The notes: a model not told the origin generated them from the letters alone. Shown: positions 1-10,153, counted from the first letter of the stretch. The stretch: 64,000 nt of DNA from Robertkochia marina (GCF_004799345.1 NZ_SSMC01000004.1:62001-126000), one strand, 5' to 3'. Made by a program: numbers and translations.

Positions 1-394
1 ACTGTTCCTTTCTCAGGTCGTAATACGCCTTAATATCCTCGTCACTTATGGTTCTTTCACTCCCTTGTCCTTCGGCCAGCATATCCATTTGCGAGATCAA
101 GGCTCTCTTTACGGTGGCATTGTTCTGGTCTAACCCCTGGTTTAGCGCCTCCCGATACACGACCTCGTCCTGTACATAAGACTTCATGATGCCCTGCAGC
201 TCTTCTTTGGTAGGCATACGCTTCCAGGTGCGCTGCCATCCGGCGATCATATGAGCCAGGTCGGCATCGTTGATAACCACCTTGCGATCTTCGAGCTCGG
301 GTTGCTTTGAGCCGTAAACAATTAAGAGAGCAGCCCCCAATAAAATTCCGAAGAAAAAGATCCGGAATAAGGGGTGTTTAAAAAACGTACGCAT
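1..394 (-). CDS. PpiC/SurA-type peptidyl-prolyl isomerase, N-terminal part (runs off window)
   Basis: The reading frame starts at the ATG complementary to 392-394 and is open to the window edge, giving the first 131 residues. The start MRTFFKHPLFRIFFFGILLG shows one N-terminal membrane segment (about residues 7-27), an inner-membrane anchor. The following stretch, with W, R and acidic residues and a SYVQDEVVYREALNQGL segment, resembles the SurA_N-like helical region found before the rotamase domain in Bacteroidota periplasmic PpiC proteins. The catalytic rotamase domain itself would lie outside the window, so the family call rests on the N-terminal region only. The predicted role is folding assistance for exported proteins in the periplasm. 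Confidence 0.6.
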   Translation of the reverse strand, partial: MRTFFKHPLFRIFFFGILLGAALLIVYGSKQPELEDRKVVINDADLAHMIAGWQRTWKRMPTKEELQGIMKSYVQDEVVYREALNQGLDQNNATVKRALISQMDMLAEGQGSERTISDEDIKAYYDLRKEQ

Positions 395-700
<306 letters not shown>

Positions 701-709
<9 letters not shown>

Positions 710-2278
710 AAAAGGCAGCTTCCCTTCCGGGGTGAGCTCACCGTTCAGAATGCGCGCCGCTGTTTTCTGAAATGCCTTGAGATGCTGTCCGCAGAAAAGT
801 ATGTTGGCTGCATCCTTTATTCCCGGAATGACCTGTACGCTGTAATGATTGCCGAATACCAGGAAGGTTACCCGGTGGCGTTCCGTGAGCCCTTTCAGCA
901 TTTCCAGGTTCTCATCAGAATACCCAAAATTACCTGCGGGTTTTACATGAGGGGGGTATAGTGCTACCACGATTTCATTTTGGGTGCTCAGGTTGAGGTT
1001 GCCGGTGTGCTTATCCACCCGGATGGCAGTGAATTTTTGAGAGGTTTCCAGGGTTTTCAAAAAACCGTTTTCCCGCTTATGTTCCCCTACCAAAACAACT
1101 GTATCCGGCGATATTTCCGGGGTTTTGATTTTCAGGGATACGATGCTTTTTTGTGCGATACGGGTATTGATATCTTTTGCTTTCTCATGGTCCGGTTCGC
1201 CAATAGGTTTCTTACTTTCCAGGGTGCCGACCTTTTCTTTGAGGGAAAGGATTCGTTCTACCGCCTCGCGGATAGAAGCTTCACTGCAGTTACGAAGGAT
1301 CTTTTCCTTTCCTTCCTTAATGTTCTCTGAGAAACAAAGCATATCGTTCCCTGCCTGGAAGGCCTTAAGTTCCAACAGTCCTTTTTCAGGATAAAGTTTA
1401 CTGACACTATGCATATTAAGGGCATCAGAGATGACCACCCCTTCAAAGTTCATTTCTTCTCTCAGTACGCCTTTAATGATCTTTTCTGATAAGGTGGCAG
1501 GAAGGGTATCATGTCCGCTCAGGGCGGGTACGGCGAGGTGTCCGACCATCACCGAATCGACCCCTTTGGCAATGAGTTTTTTAAAAGGATACAATTCCTG
1601 TTCCTCCAATTCCTTTCGGCTTTTTCCGATCACCGGTAGTCCAAGGTGAGAATCTACAGCCGTATCGCCATGGCCCGGAAAGTGCTTTAAGCTGTTTGCT
1701 ACTCCCGCCCTGGCAAGTCCTTCGCAGTATTGAGCAGCTTTTTGAAATACCTTCTCCCGGGATGCGCCAAAGGAGCGGTACCCGATCACCGGATTTTGCG
1801 GATTGGTGTTGATGTCTACCACGGGAGCCAGGTTGAAGTCTATGCCGGCTGACTTCAGGTCGCGCCCGATCTGATACCCCGCCTCGAAAATAAGATCGTC
1901 ATATTGCTCATCGAGGGAGCCAAGAGTGATCGCATAGGGGTATTGAGGGGTTTCTTCTACCCTCATGGCCAACCCCCATTCGGCATCGATGCTGATAAGA
2001 AGGGGGATCTCTGAAATTGCCTGGTACCTGGAGATCAATTGCTTTAATTTCTCAAGGCTGTCAGCATAGGAGATCACCTCCTTTTTTTCGTAGTTGGTAG
2101 CGGCACTGGCCCTGCTGTGAAAAAAGGTGATGCCTCCGATCTTCTGTTCCCTGATCAGACGCTCCATGTCTTCAATGCCCGCTTCGTCGTCATGAATAAA
2201 TGCTGCCGGGCAGAACAATTGCCCTGCCAGGTCCTCGAGGGGGTGTTCCTTCAGGATAGTAGCTGTCTTACTGCTCAT
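701..2278 (-). CDS. nagZ: NagZ-like GH3 beta-N-acetylhexosaminidase
   Basis: This 525-residue protein has a complete GH3 N-terminal barrel. The hallmark KHFPGHGDT lies at 198-206 with DSH at 209-211, giving the His/Asp pair used by NagZ enzymes as general acid/base. The predicted nucleophile is D285 in VVISDALNM. About 200 further residues match the second domain present in the longer NagZ proteins of Bacillus and Bacteroidota. No signal peptide is visible, so a cytoplasmic location is inferred, where the enzyme would remove GlcNAc from imported GlcNAc-anhydroMurNAc or GlcNAc-MurNAc fragments. It is the last gene of the susC-to-nagZ run and starts 5 bp after the AmpG-like carrier gene. A non-peptidoglycan hexosaminidase role cannot be excluded from sequence. 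Confidence 0.85.
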
Positions 2279-2282
2279 GATC

Positions 2283-3596
2283 TTATTCTTCTTTTTTACC
2301 GTAGTCGGCAGGGTACTTTAAATAACGTACGATCAAAATACCCGGTATGGCTGCGAGTACTACCCAGATAAAGAATCCGGTATACCCAAGATACTCCTGA
2401 ATATACCCGCTGATCATTCCGGGAAGCATCATACCAAGGGCCATAAATCCTGTGGCGATGGCATAGTGAGAAGTCTTGGAAATACCTTCTGCAATGTAAA
2501 TGAGATACATCAGGTAGGCGGCAAAACCAAAGCCGTACCCAAATTGTTCTATCACCACGACCACCGCCGCGTATATAACAGAATCGGGGGTGAAAACACT
2601 GAGTAATACGTAAAATAAATTTGGAAGGTTCAGTGCCAGGATCATAGGCATCATCCATTTGCCGAGCCCGTCCCTGGAGATCACTAAGCCTCCTAATATT
2701 CCTCCGAGGGATAGCGCAATAATTCCCAGGGTGCCATAAATGGTACCCACTTCGGTAGTACTTAGGGCAAGTCCGCCCGTACTTCTCTCATCAAGAAGAA
2801 AGGGAGAGGCCATCTTAACCAATTGTGATTCGCCCAGGCGATAGAGCAGCACGAAAGCCAGGGCCATTCCGATCTGTTTCTTTTCAAAAAAGGACTTGAA
2901 CACGCCAATGAAATCGAGTTGTTTTCCTGAGGTGTCTTCGGTGTTTTCTTCTATGGCAGGAGTGGTGAAAAAATTGATCAGGGTAAGAACGATCATAAGA
3001 ACTCCGGTAATGATCATGGTGTATGACCATGCCTTGGTATTGTCTCCAAATCGCTCCTCCAACAAACCTGCAATGACTACTATGAGTCCCTGCCCGGTGA
3101 TCATGGCCAGGCGGTAAAAAGTACTTCTTACGCCCAGGAAGAAAGATTGTTTTTTCTCGCTCAGGGCTATCATGTAATAACCGTCTGATGCGATATCGTT
3201 GGTAGCAGAGGCAAAGGCGGCCATCCAGAAACAGGCCAGGGAGATCATAAAGAAGGCAGAGGTGCCAAGAGTGAACCCGGTGAGTAAAAAGGCCAGGGCC
3301 ACCAGGAGTTGCATGCCCAGGAACCATTTACGTTTGGTACCCTTCAGGTCTACGAGAGGGCTCCAGATAGGCTTGATCACCCAGGGCAGATACAGCAGGC
3401 TGGTGTATAATCCGATATCAGCATTACTTACCCCCAGTTTTTTGTACATGATCACCGAAACGGTGATCACGATCACATAGGGAATACCCTCGGTAAAATA
3501 GAGGGATGATACCCACCACCAGGGATTCTTTTTACTGGCTGTTTTTGTCATTTCTTCTGAGTAGGTTTTCATATACGCTGGTTTCAGAGCCTTCAA
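2283..3596 (-). CDS. AmpG-like MFS carrier (muropeptide permease candidate)
   Basis: This 437-residue polytopic protein (about 12 hydrophobic segments) has the AmpG-type start region WWWVSSLYFTEGIPYVIV followed by LYTSLLYLPWVIKPIWSPLV. This SLYFxEGxPY/LPW.IKPxW pattern is typical of the AmpG/acetyl-CoA-transporter branch of the major facilitator superfamily. The expected role is uptake of peptidoglycan-derived disaccharides or muropeptides from periplasm to cytoplasm. Two starts are possible: 3596, or the Met at 3551 (MTKTASKKN). The second overlaps the upstream GNAT stop codon by about 20 bp and gives a more typical N-terminus. Its position between a DigH-like glycosidase and a NagZ-like enzyme supports the substrate inference. 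Confidence 0.82.
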   Translation of the reverse strand: MKALKPAYMKTYSEEMTKTASKKNPWWWVSSLYFTEGIPYVIVITVSVIMYKKLGVSNADIGLYTSLLYLPWVIKPIWSPLVDLKGTKRKWFLGMQLLVALAFLLTGFTLGTSAFFMISLACFWMAAFASATNDIASDGYYMIALSEKKQSFFLGVRSTFYRLAMITGQGLIVVIAGLLEERFGDNTKAWSYTMIITGVLMIVLTLINFFTTPAIEENTEDTSGKQLDFIGVFKSFFEKKQIGMALAFVLLYRLGESQLVKMASPFLLDERSTGGLALSTTEVGTIYGTLGIIALSLGGILGGLVISRDGLGKWMMPMILALNLPNLFYVLLSVFTPDSVIYAAVVVVIEQFGYGFGFAAYLMYLIYIAEGISKTSHYAIATGFMALGMMLPGMISGYIQEYLGYTGFFIWVVLAAIPGILIVRYLKYPADYGKKEE

Positions 3597-4023
3597 TAAC
3601 GACGGCGTTCACGGTTTTTCTATAGTATTCTTCAGGGCCTACACCACCTATGATGCCATAGGCGTATCCTTGCTCTTTGAGGGCTTGCAGGGCTTTTATC
3701 AATAAGACCTTTCCGATGCCCTGCCCCCTGGCCGATTCAACGGTTCCGGTAGGGCCGAAAAAGGCTTTGGCGGTGGTTTCATAACAGGAAAAGCCAAGAA
3801 TTTCATTGTTTTTCTGGGCTACAAAACAGCTTACAGGCTGCCGGCTGAAAGCAACTTCAACCTCGTTGGCCCAGAATTCGCTGAAATGCTGTTTTACCCA
3901 TTCGCTAACGAGGCTCTTTTCGGGGGCAATCGGTCTTCTGATCACGATACCTTTATTGATGAGCTCATCCTCGAGATCGTTCACATTCGGTAAAGCCACT
4001 AATCGTACTAACATGTCTTTCAT
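3532..4023 (-). CDS. GNAT-family N-acetyltransferase
   Basis: This 163-residue protein contains the GNAT acetyl-CoA loop GTVESARGQGIGKVLLIKAL (Q/RxxGxG/A type, about residues 93-112) and a C-terminal region YRKTVNAVVIEGSE. The substrate cannot be read from sequence. It is embedded between the digH-like and ampG-like genes with 12 bp upstream spacing and a downstream overlap, so co-transcription is likely. Glucosamine/glucosaminide acetyltransferases are known in peptidoglycan salvage (GlmA of Clostridium), so amino-sugar re-acetylation is one hypothesis. Peptide or antibiotic acetylation is another. Confidence 0.8.
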   Translation of the reverse strand: MKDMLVRLVALPNVNDLEDELINKGIVIRRPIAPEKSLVSEWVKQHFSEFWANEVEVAFSRQPVSCFVAQKNNEILGFSCYETTAKAFFGPTGTVESARGQGIGKVLLIKALQALKEQGYAYGIIGGVGPEEYYRKTVNAVVIEGSETSVYENLLRRNDKNSQ

Positions 4024-4035
4024 GATTCCCGGGTA

Positions 4036-5529
4036 TTATAAGGATATATTTTGCAGTTCACTTTCATTACCGAATCGGTCTGTCACTGAGAAGATCAGTG
4101 ATCCATTCTCTGTTACAGGAACACTTAATTGTACTTCTCTTTTTTGAGCGAATATCGGAACGATGGTTTTTATATGCTTAGCCTTATTCATTTTGTTCGG
4201 TTGTACCTTGTCAAGGTTGTAGATCACGATCTCCTTTACAGGAGATGAGGTGGTGATATTCAGTTCGATACTTCCGTTTGTTCCTGCTCCTACTGTTCTT
4301 TTTACCTCCTGCACCACAGGGGGTTGTCCGGAAGAGGGCAGGGCCGGGGTCAGTGCCTTGTACTTGTAGGCTTCCTTCAACAGGCTGACCACCTCGTCTT
4401 TTCCGCTCATCAATGATTTGGCACTAAAGTAAATATTCCCGTTCACTTGTTCGGCTTTTCGGGCAAGCTTTACCTGTTTTAAAAGTTGGTCCTCCTTTTG
4501 CCAGTCAGGATCCTTATCACTCATGGCGCGATAGGCCCCGTTACCCACGTAGAGGTTAACATTCTCTGTATTTTCATCCCACCAGTTCAGGATGGTTTTG
4601 TGAGAGGCCAGCGGATGGTTCAGGGTCCAGTAGATCTGGGGAGCCAGGTAATCGATCCAGCCATTTCGAAGCCAGGACATAGGATCGGCATAGAGGTCGT
4701 CATAATTGGTCTGACCGGCTTTGGTATCAGAACCCCTCGGGTCCTGCGATTTATTGCGCCAAACCCCGAACGGACTAATGCCGAACTGCACCCAGGGCTT
4801 TCTTGATTTGATGCCGTGGTGAAGTTTACTGATCAGGCTGTCAACATTGGCCCTTCGCCAATCGCCCAAGGATTGGCCGGGGAGGTGCTCGGCTGTATAC
4901 CGGGCACTGTCCTGAAATACTTCCCCTTTGATCTTGTAGGGGTAGAAGTAGTCGTCAAAATGAATGGCATCTATATTATAGTTGTCTACCAGTTCATTGG
5001 TGATAGCTGTGAGGTGGTCTTGCACCTCGGGCAGCGCCGGGTCGTAATAATATTTTTTACCGTATTTGATCATCCATTCCGGATGCTTATTGAAATCATG
5101 GGTAGGGGCCAGGGCGGCTGTATCCAGGTTAAAAGTAGCCCTGTAAGGATTCATCCAGGCGTGAAACTCCATGCCTCTTTCATGAGTAGTATTGATCATC
5201 CACTCCAGCAGATCATGGTAGGGTTCAGATGCTTCTCCCTGGGTGCCGGTAAGGTAGGCCGACCAGGGGGCCATTTCGGTAGGGTAGAAGGCATCACCGG
5301 CAGTACGAACCTGTACGACTGCTGCATTAAAATTGAGAGATTCGTAGAAATCGAGGATCTCCAGAAAGTCCTGTTTTTTCTTTTCGAGGTCATCGTCACC
5401 ATTTTTTGGCCAGTCGATGTTGACCACGGTGGCGATCCAGGCACCTCGTAATTCGTGTTTTGGGGTCTTGTTTCCTGCACAGGAAACCAGTAAGAAGACT
5501 AACAGAAGAGAAAGAAGCGTGCGGGTCAT
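4036..5529 (-). CDS. digH: DigH/YngK-like GHL10 (DUF187) glycoside hydrolase lipoprotein
   Basis: The chosen start is the ATG complementary to 5527-5529. A frame start at 5691 would run back into the susD gene and add 54 unlikely residues. The resulting 497-residue protein begins MTRTLLSLLLVFLLVSCAGN, a lipoprotein signal with C17. The GHL10/DUF187 hallmark ELRGAWIATVVNIDWP follows directly, and the barrel continues with VVQVRTAGDAFYPTEMAPWS, IHFDDYFYPY and YLAPQIYW motifs. E. coli DigH (YddW) of this family cleaves glycan strands stripped of peptides. A fibronectin-like C-terminal region (KRTVGAGTNGSIELN onward) follows. Lipidation places it in the envelope, probably the outer membrane, next to the SusCD pair encoded upstream. 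Confidence 0.85.
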   Translation of the reverse strand: MTRTLLSLLLVFLLVSCAGNKTPKHELRGAWIATVVNIDWPKNGDDDLEKKKQDFLEILDFYESLNFNAAVVQVRTAGDAFYPTEMAPWSAYLTGTQGEASEPYHDLLEWMINTTHERGMEFHAWMNPYRATFNLDTAALAPTHDFNKHPEWMIKYGKKYYYDPALPEVQDHLTAITNELVDNYNIDAIHFDDYFYPYKIKGEVFQDSARYTAEHLPGQSLGDWRRANVDSLISKLHHGIKSRKPWVQFGISPFGVWRNKSQDPRGSDTKAGQTNYDDLYADPMSWLRNGWIDYLAPQIYWTLNHPLASHKTILNWWDENTENVNLYVGNGAYRAMSDKDPDWQKEDQLLKQVKLARKAEQVNGNIYFSAKSLMSGKDEVVSLLKEAYKYKALTPALPSSGQPPVVQEVKRTVGAGTNGSIELNITTSSPVKEIVIYNLDKVQPNKMNKAKHIKTIVPIFAQKREVQLSVPVTENGSLIFSVTDRFGNESELQNISL

Positions 5530-5542
5530 AGGGTAGGGAATA

Positions 5543-5573
5543 AAAAGGCCCGCCCTTAATGGGCGGACCTTTG
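5543..5573 (-). terminator. Hairpin plus T-run between susD and digH
   Basis: On the minus strand an AAAGG-x-CCGCCC arm pairs with GGGCGG-x-CC across a short ATTAA loop and is followed by TTTTTATT. It lies inside the apparent operon, between the susD stop and the digH start, so it could partly terminate transcription and set a higher level of SusCD than of the downstream enzymes. Confidence 0.7.
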
Positions 5574-5596
5574 CCTGATTAATGGTTCTAACTAAT

Positions 5597-6892
5597 TCAA
5601 ACTTCAGGGTCAGTTGGTGTGTTGGTGTTGTTATCGCGTTCTGCGTTCGGATAAGGATACCAGTTACGGTTTCTCTCCGCATTGGCATCATTAGGCCCGG
5701 GACGACCGAAACGACGGCTGTCTTCCAGCTTCATTCCACTCATATAGAGCTCTATACAACGGTTCTTGTAGATCTCGGTTAATACCGCAGCCTGATCTGC
5801 CGGACCTGCATAAGCCGGTAAACCTGCACCCAGCCCAAGAGGATCTTCAGCCGGAGTTTTGGTCAAAACGGCATCTAAGGCGGCTACTGCAGCAGAGATA
5901 TTTCCTTCTCTGGCATTGGCCTCCGCGATGATCAACTGCATTTCTCCCGGAACGTATACCGGAATAGATGCCCCGTCACTGGTAAAGAAACCTTTTCCGT
6001 TATCGGCATTGGCTTCCAGGTAAAAATCAATACGGGCATCTGTAGAGTCGGTTACCGCCAGGTCGCCTTCCAATCCGAAGAAAGGATTCGTCTTGGCATC
6101 AAACACATTATTCGTGGTTAATGAAGATCGGAAAACAGGGTTTGGCGAAACTTCATCGTATATAAATACAGATGTTGATCCCGGATCTACAGCGTTGGCT
6201 GCTGATATGGCTTTGGTGTTATCTCCGTTCATCAGGGAGTAACGGGCTATCAGGGCCTGGATGGCATTCGGGAGGTCTATTTGTGAACCTACCGCTCCGG
6301 TTACCTGTTCAGGAACTCCGCTTCCGACCAGGGTAGCTGCCTCTTCCAGGCTGCTAATGGCCAGGTTCAACGCTTCTGAACGACTTACAAAGGGGGCGTT
6401 GGCCTCAGAGGTTACTACTCCTTGTTCCCAGAATTGACTCATGGTACCTAAGGCAAGGCCTTTGTAAAACAATCCGTAGGCACGAATTGCACTTTCAACC
6501 TCAGGGGTTCCGGCATTCCCGGCATTATCAATAACGGTCTGGGCATTGTTGCGCACCAGTTGCAGGTTGGTCCAAAGATTGGTCACCACAGAGTTTCCTG
6601 GAGTTAAGGTACCGCCTCCATCCAGAAGGTTGGCCAGGGGAGCGTTACCTGCATTGATCAGGTCAAGTTCTCCGGCACTGAAACCACTTCCGGTAATAGC
6701 ACTGTAGAGTCCGCTGCCACCGCCTACGGTATACTGATACTCCAGGCCGACGATCAATCCCAACAGGTTGTTGGTAGATTCGGTAACCGCCTGCACAAGG
6801 GGTGCATTGGGATTTTCGAAATCCGTTTCACAGGAAGGCAGCAGAACAACCGTTCCCATAGAAAGCATGATGGTATATATTATTTTCTTCAT
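5597..6892 (-). CDS. susD: SusD/RagB-family outer-membrane nutrient-binding lipoprotein
   Basis: This 431-residue protein starts MKKIIYTIMLSMGTVVLLPSC, a lipoprotein signal with C21 followed by acidic residues (ETDFENPN) as usual for surface lipoproteins of Bacteroidota. TPR-like helical repeats and the C-terminal pattern EIYKNRCIELYMSGMKLEDS-RRFG-NWYPYP are typical of SusD/RagB. At 431 residues it is shorter than many members (about 500). It lies 11 bp downstream of susC and would cap the SusC barrel. The ligand is not visible. The neighbourhood suggests amino-sugar glycans or muropeptides. Confidence 0.92.
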   Translation of the reverse strand: MKKIIYTIMLSMGTVVLLPSCETDFENPNAPLVQAVTESTNNLLGLIVGLEYQYTVGGGSGLYSAITGSGFSAGELDLINAGNAPLANLLDGGGTLTPGNSVVTNLWTNLQLVRNNAQTVIDNAGNAGTPEVESAIRAYGLFYKGLALGTMSQFWEQGVVTSEANAPFVSRSEALNLAISSLEEAATLVGSGVPEQVTGAVGSQIDLPNAIQALIARYSLMNGDNTKAISAANAVDPGSTSVFIYDEVSPNPVFRSSLTTNNVFDAKTNPFFGLEGDLAVTDSTDARIDFYLEANADNGKGFFTSDGASIPVYVPGEMQLIIAEANAREGNISAAVAALDAVLTKTPAEDPLGLGAGLPAYAGPADQAAVLTEIYKNRCIELYMSGMKLEDSRRFGRPGPNDANAERNRNWYPYPNAERDNNTNTPTDPEV

Positions 6893-6903
6893 TGTCTTTT
6901 GTT

Positions 6904-9900
6904 TTAGAATGATGCTGATAAACGTAATTGTAAGGTTGCAGGAATTGGCACGTTACCAAAGTCATCTCCTCGCACACGGTTACTTTGTCCTGCAGAGTTG
7001 GTCTCCGGGTCAAAACCGGTGTAATCGTCAAAAGATACCAGGTTTCTACCGATCAGGCTTACCTGAAGGTTCTCAGCAAAGGAGGTCTGACCGAAGTCAT
7101 AAGATACCTGCAACTCTCTTAATTTTACGAAAGAACCGTCTTCTACGTGGAATTCCTGGATACGAGGTCCGATGAATCCACCGATGGCGGCTACCCAACC
7201 ACGTGGCACTTCTCCGCGAAGCTCAGCCTCAGCCAGCTGACCGTTACCAACGTTGTTACCGGTAATAGAGTTCCAGTTGTATACATCAAATCCGCCGATG
7301 GCATCCAGTTGCATACGGAAATTCCAACGCTTGTAACTGAACTCATTGATGAAAGAAGCCGTATACTCCGGATTCGGATCACCAAGGATCTTACGCAAAG
7401 GAGTGCCGTCAGGTTGTCCGTTAGCATCTCTTTGGATCTCTCCGGTGGTATCATCACCACGTTCTACCTGAGGAAGTCCGTCAGGTGAAAGTAATAAACT
7501 TCCGTCTTCGTTTCGGGCAAAAAAGGTTCCAACGAACACCCCTAATGGCTGTCCATCGATCAAACTCTGGGTTCCGCCACCACCACGTATGGCCTGACCA
7601 AGACGTCCGGTGTTGGCATCATTCACTTCATTGTTGTAGGTGTTGTAGGCCAGGGAACTGTTCCAGATAAAGTTATCTGATCTGATCGGGGTCACGTTCA
7701 ATTGTAATTCAATACCGTTATTCTTCATGGTACCAACATTGGTAAGAAGCGAAGTACCTCCCGAAGTCGGAGCTGTACCTACAGTAAGTACAAGGTCTTC
7801 GATATTCTGAGTGTAATAGGTACCCTGAAGTGCCAGGCGTCCGTTCCAGAAAGACATATCAGCACCCACCTCGAATTCTTTCATTCGCTCCGGTCTGATG
7901 TTCTCATCACCAAGGCTGGAAGTAGCAACAAAGCCACCAAGACCACCCAGTAGTACCGGATTCGCAAAATTAAATCGGCTGAAGGGTCCGATGGCTGTAA
8001 GGTTACCGGCTTCTCCGTAAGAAGATCTCAGCTTAAGCGTATTCCAAAATGAATCCTTGTTCCAGAAATCAAAATCCGACAGGATGATAGAAGTACTGGC
8101 TTTAGGATAGAACTGGTTTCTGTTGTCAGGTGAGAAAGAAGAAGCACCGTCAATCCGTCCTGAAAGGGTCAGATAGATCTTGTTATCCCAGTTCAGGTTT
8201 TCCTGAAGGAATCCTCCCCAAAGGGCAAATTCAGATCTTGACTCCGATGGAGGATTGAACAGGTTAAGAACCCCGTTGATCGTCTGTACACCTCCCTGAA
8301 GGTCTCTACCTTCGGCACGCGTCGATTCTGATCTTCTGTACAGGTACTGTCCTCCCACGGTGGAAGTCAACGTAAAATCTTCAGTAAGCTTTAACTTATA
8401 GTCAGCAACCAGGTCGCTGGTTCTGCTCAGGAAGTTATTGGTCGCCACACTGGCATAACCATCAGGGAAGAAAGATGCACTTACCCCACTATAAGGAACT
8501 CTTGGCTGGAAAACATTACCCTTCAGAGAATAGCTGTCCTGACCGGCCGTGTACTTAATGTTCAGGTTTTCGATCGGCGTATAGTTAAAGGTTACATTCC
8601 CGATAAAACGATTGGTCTCCTGTGTAATGTCGTAGGTCTCAATAATGGTCAATGGATTCAAACGTACAGGCTCCACGGGTAAAAGGTTGCCCAGTTCATC
8701 TCTTTCGTCAGCATCCCAAACATTATCGGTAATGAATAACGAACTGATCGGACTGAAGAAGTTGTTTCCGTTAGGTTTGTCCTCACTGCTTGAATTGTTA
8801 TAGGTAAGTCCGGCTGTCATGCTTAACTTACTGGAAAGCTCCTGGGTATAGGTTAATCGGGCACCGTATTTCTGGAAATAGGTATCTTCAATAACCCCCT
8901 GGTTACGGTTGTAATTGGTAGAGAAATACAGTTTAGATTTCTCAGATCCTCCTGCAATAGAGAAGTTGTTTTCGGTACCATAGGCAATATCTCTGAAGAT
9001 AAGATCCTGATAGTCATATCTTGTTACAGCGTATGTTTCTTCTACTAACGGACGCCCGGCAAGGGCCGCAGGGCCTGTACCCGGAAGGGCCGCACGGTCA
9101 TCTGCAGAACGCAGGTCGGCAATAGTGGTTAAACGGTCGCCGGTCGTGTTAAGACGCTCACTTCCGGGATATCCGAATCTTTCAGGGAAATCGTTAAAGT
9201 CAAGACGCTTTCTTACCCAGCTGGTATTTCCGGCCGTACTGAAGTTTACCCTGGCATCACCGGCTTTACCTTTTTTGGTGATGATCTGTACCACCCCGTT
9301 AGATGCCAAAGATCCGTAGATCGCAGCAGCAGCTGCACCATTTAGTACCTCGATGCTTTCAATGTCGTTAGGGTTGATGTCTACCAGACGGTTTTGCCCT
9401 GCCTGGAAACTTGTACCCATAGCATCGGCATTAAGGTTGATCACGTTTTGAGAGCTGTTGTCAACAATAACCCCATCAATAACGTATAACGGCTCTGAAG
9501 ATCCGTTAATGGTACTGATACCACGAAGTCTTACAGAGAAACCACCGGCAGGATCTCCCGAGTTTTGAGTAACAATGGCACCGGCAACCTTACCTGAAAT
9601 GGCAGATAAAGGGTTGTTAGATCCGGTGTTGGCGATCTCGGCCGCCTTAATAGATCCAACTGCGTTACCCAGCGATCGTCGGCTCACATTTCCGGCGGTA
9701 CCGGTAACCACGATCTCATCGAGGTTCAGTAAGTCTTCGGTTAACTGGAAGTTTACGGTAAATGAACTCTGGCTCCCTACTTCAATAGTAGCCTTGCTGG
9801 TGGCAAACCCCAGGTAGGCTGCCTCGAGCACGTATGACCCGCTGTCCAGGCCAACATTTAATTCATAATTACCGTCAAAATTGGTCGTGGTTCCAAAGGT

Positions 9901-10080
9901 AGTTCCGGATACCATTACAGTTACCCCCGCCAGGGGTGTGCCGCTATTGGTATCTGTCACTGTTCCCGAAATGGAAACGATGTTGGCCTGAGCGATCATG
10001 GCCAACGGCAGCAACAGCAAGCCCAGAAACATCAGGGCCTTTGTTGTCTTACTGTTTTTTAGTAAGCGTTTGTTGTTCAT
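6904..10080 (-). CDS. susC: SusC/RagA-family TonB-dependent outer-membrane transporter
   Basis: This 1058-residue protein has a signal peptide (LLLLPLAMIAQA), a carboxypeptidase-regulatory-like domain (about residues 34-120, ISGTVTDTNSGTPLAGVTV), then a TonB plug with EIVVTGTA, VRLRGISTI, YVIDGV and the SusC signature DIESIEVLNGAAAAAIYGS followed by GVVQIITKKG. The rest is a beta-barrel ending in LRLSASF with the expected terminal Phe. It is the first gene of the six-gene minus-strand run and is divergent from deoR, with a 301-bp shared regulatory region. Its role is active import of oligosaccharides or glycopeptides across the outer membrane together with SusD. Confidence 0.95.
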   Translation of the reverse strand: MNNKRLLKNSKTTKALMFLGLLLLPLAMIAQANIVSISGTVTDTNSGTPLAGVTVMVSGTTFGTTTNFDGNYELNVGLDSGSYVLEAAYLGFATSKATIEVGSQSSFTVNFQLTEDLLNLDEIVVTGTAGNVSRRSLGNAVGSIKAAEIANTGSNNPLSAISGKVAGAIVTQNSGDPAGGFSVRLRGISTINGSSEPLYVIDGVIVDNSSQNVINLNADAMGTSFQAGQNRLVDINPNDIESIEVLNGAAAAAIYGSLASNGVVQIITKKGKAGDARVNFSTAGNTSWVRKRLDFNDFPERFGYPGSERLNTTGDRLTTIADLRSADDRAALPGTGPAALAGRPLVEETYAVTRYDYQDLIFRDIAYGTENNFSIAGGSEKSKLYFSTNYNRNQGVIEDTYFQKYGARLTYTQELSSKLSMTAGLTYNNSSSEDKPNGNNFFSPISSLFITDNVWDADERDELGNLLPVEPVRLNPLTIIETYDITQETNRFIGNVTFNYTPIENLNIKYTAGQDSYSLKGNVFQPRVPYSGVSASFFPDGYASVATNNFLSRTSDLVADYKLKLTEDFTLTSTVGGQYLYRRSESTRAEGRDLQGGVQTINGVLNLFNPPSESRSEFALWGGFLQENLNWDNKIYLTLSGRIDGASSFSPDNRNQFYPKASTSIILSDFDFWNKDSFWNTLKLRSSYGEAGNLTAIGPFSRFNFANPVLLGGLGGFVATSSLGDENIRPERMKEFEVGADMSFWNGRLALQGTYYTQNIEDLVLTVGTAPTSGGTSLLTNVGTMKNNGIELQLNVTPIRSDNFIWNSSLAYNTYNNEVNDANTGRLGQAIRGGGGTQSLIDGQPLGVFVGTFFARNEDGSLLLSPDGLPQVERGDDTTGEIQRDANGQPDGTPLRKILGDPNPEYTASFINEFSYKRWNFRMQLDAIGGFDVYNWNSITGNNVGNGQLAEAELRGEVPRGWVAAIGGFIGPRIQEFHVEDGSFVKLRELQVSYDFGQTSFAENLQVSLIGRNLVSFDDYTGFDPETNSAGQSNRVRGDDFGNVPIPATLQLRLSASF

Positions 10081-10153
10081 AATTTGAATTAGTTAACTAT
10101 TAATTAGAATGTTGAATGGTCTGTTTAAAAAACTTATAGCCCGGAGATGCGCG

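Noticed and set aside
4816-5451. 211-codon open frame on the plus strand opposite the DigH-like gene
   Set aside because: No recognisable domain; fully inside a well-supported gene on the other strand, with composition expected of an antisense shadow.
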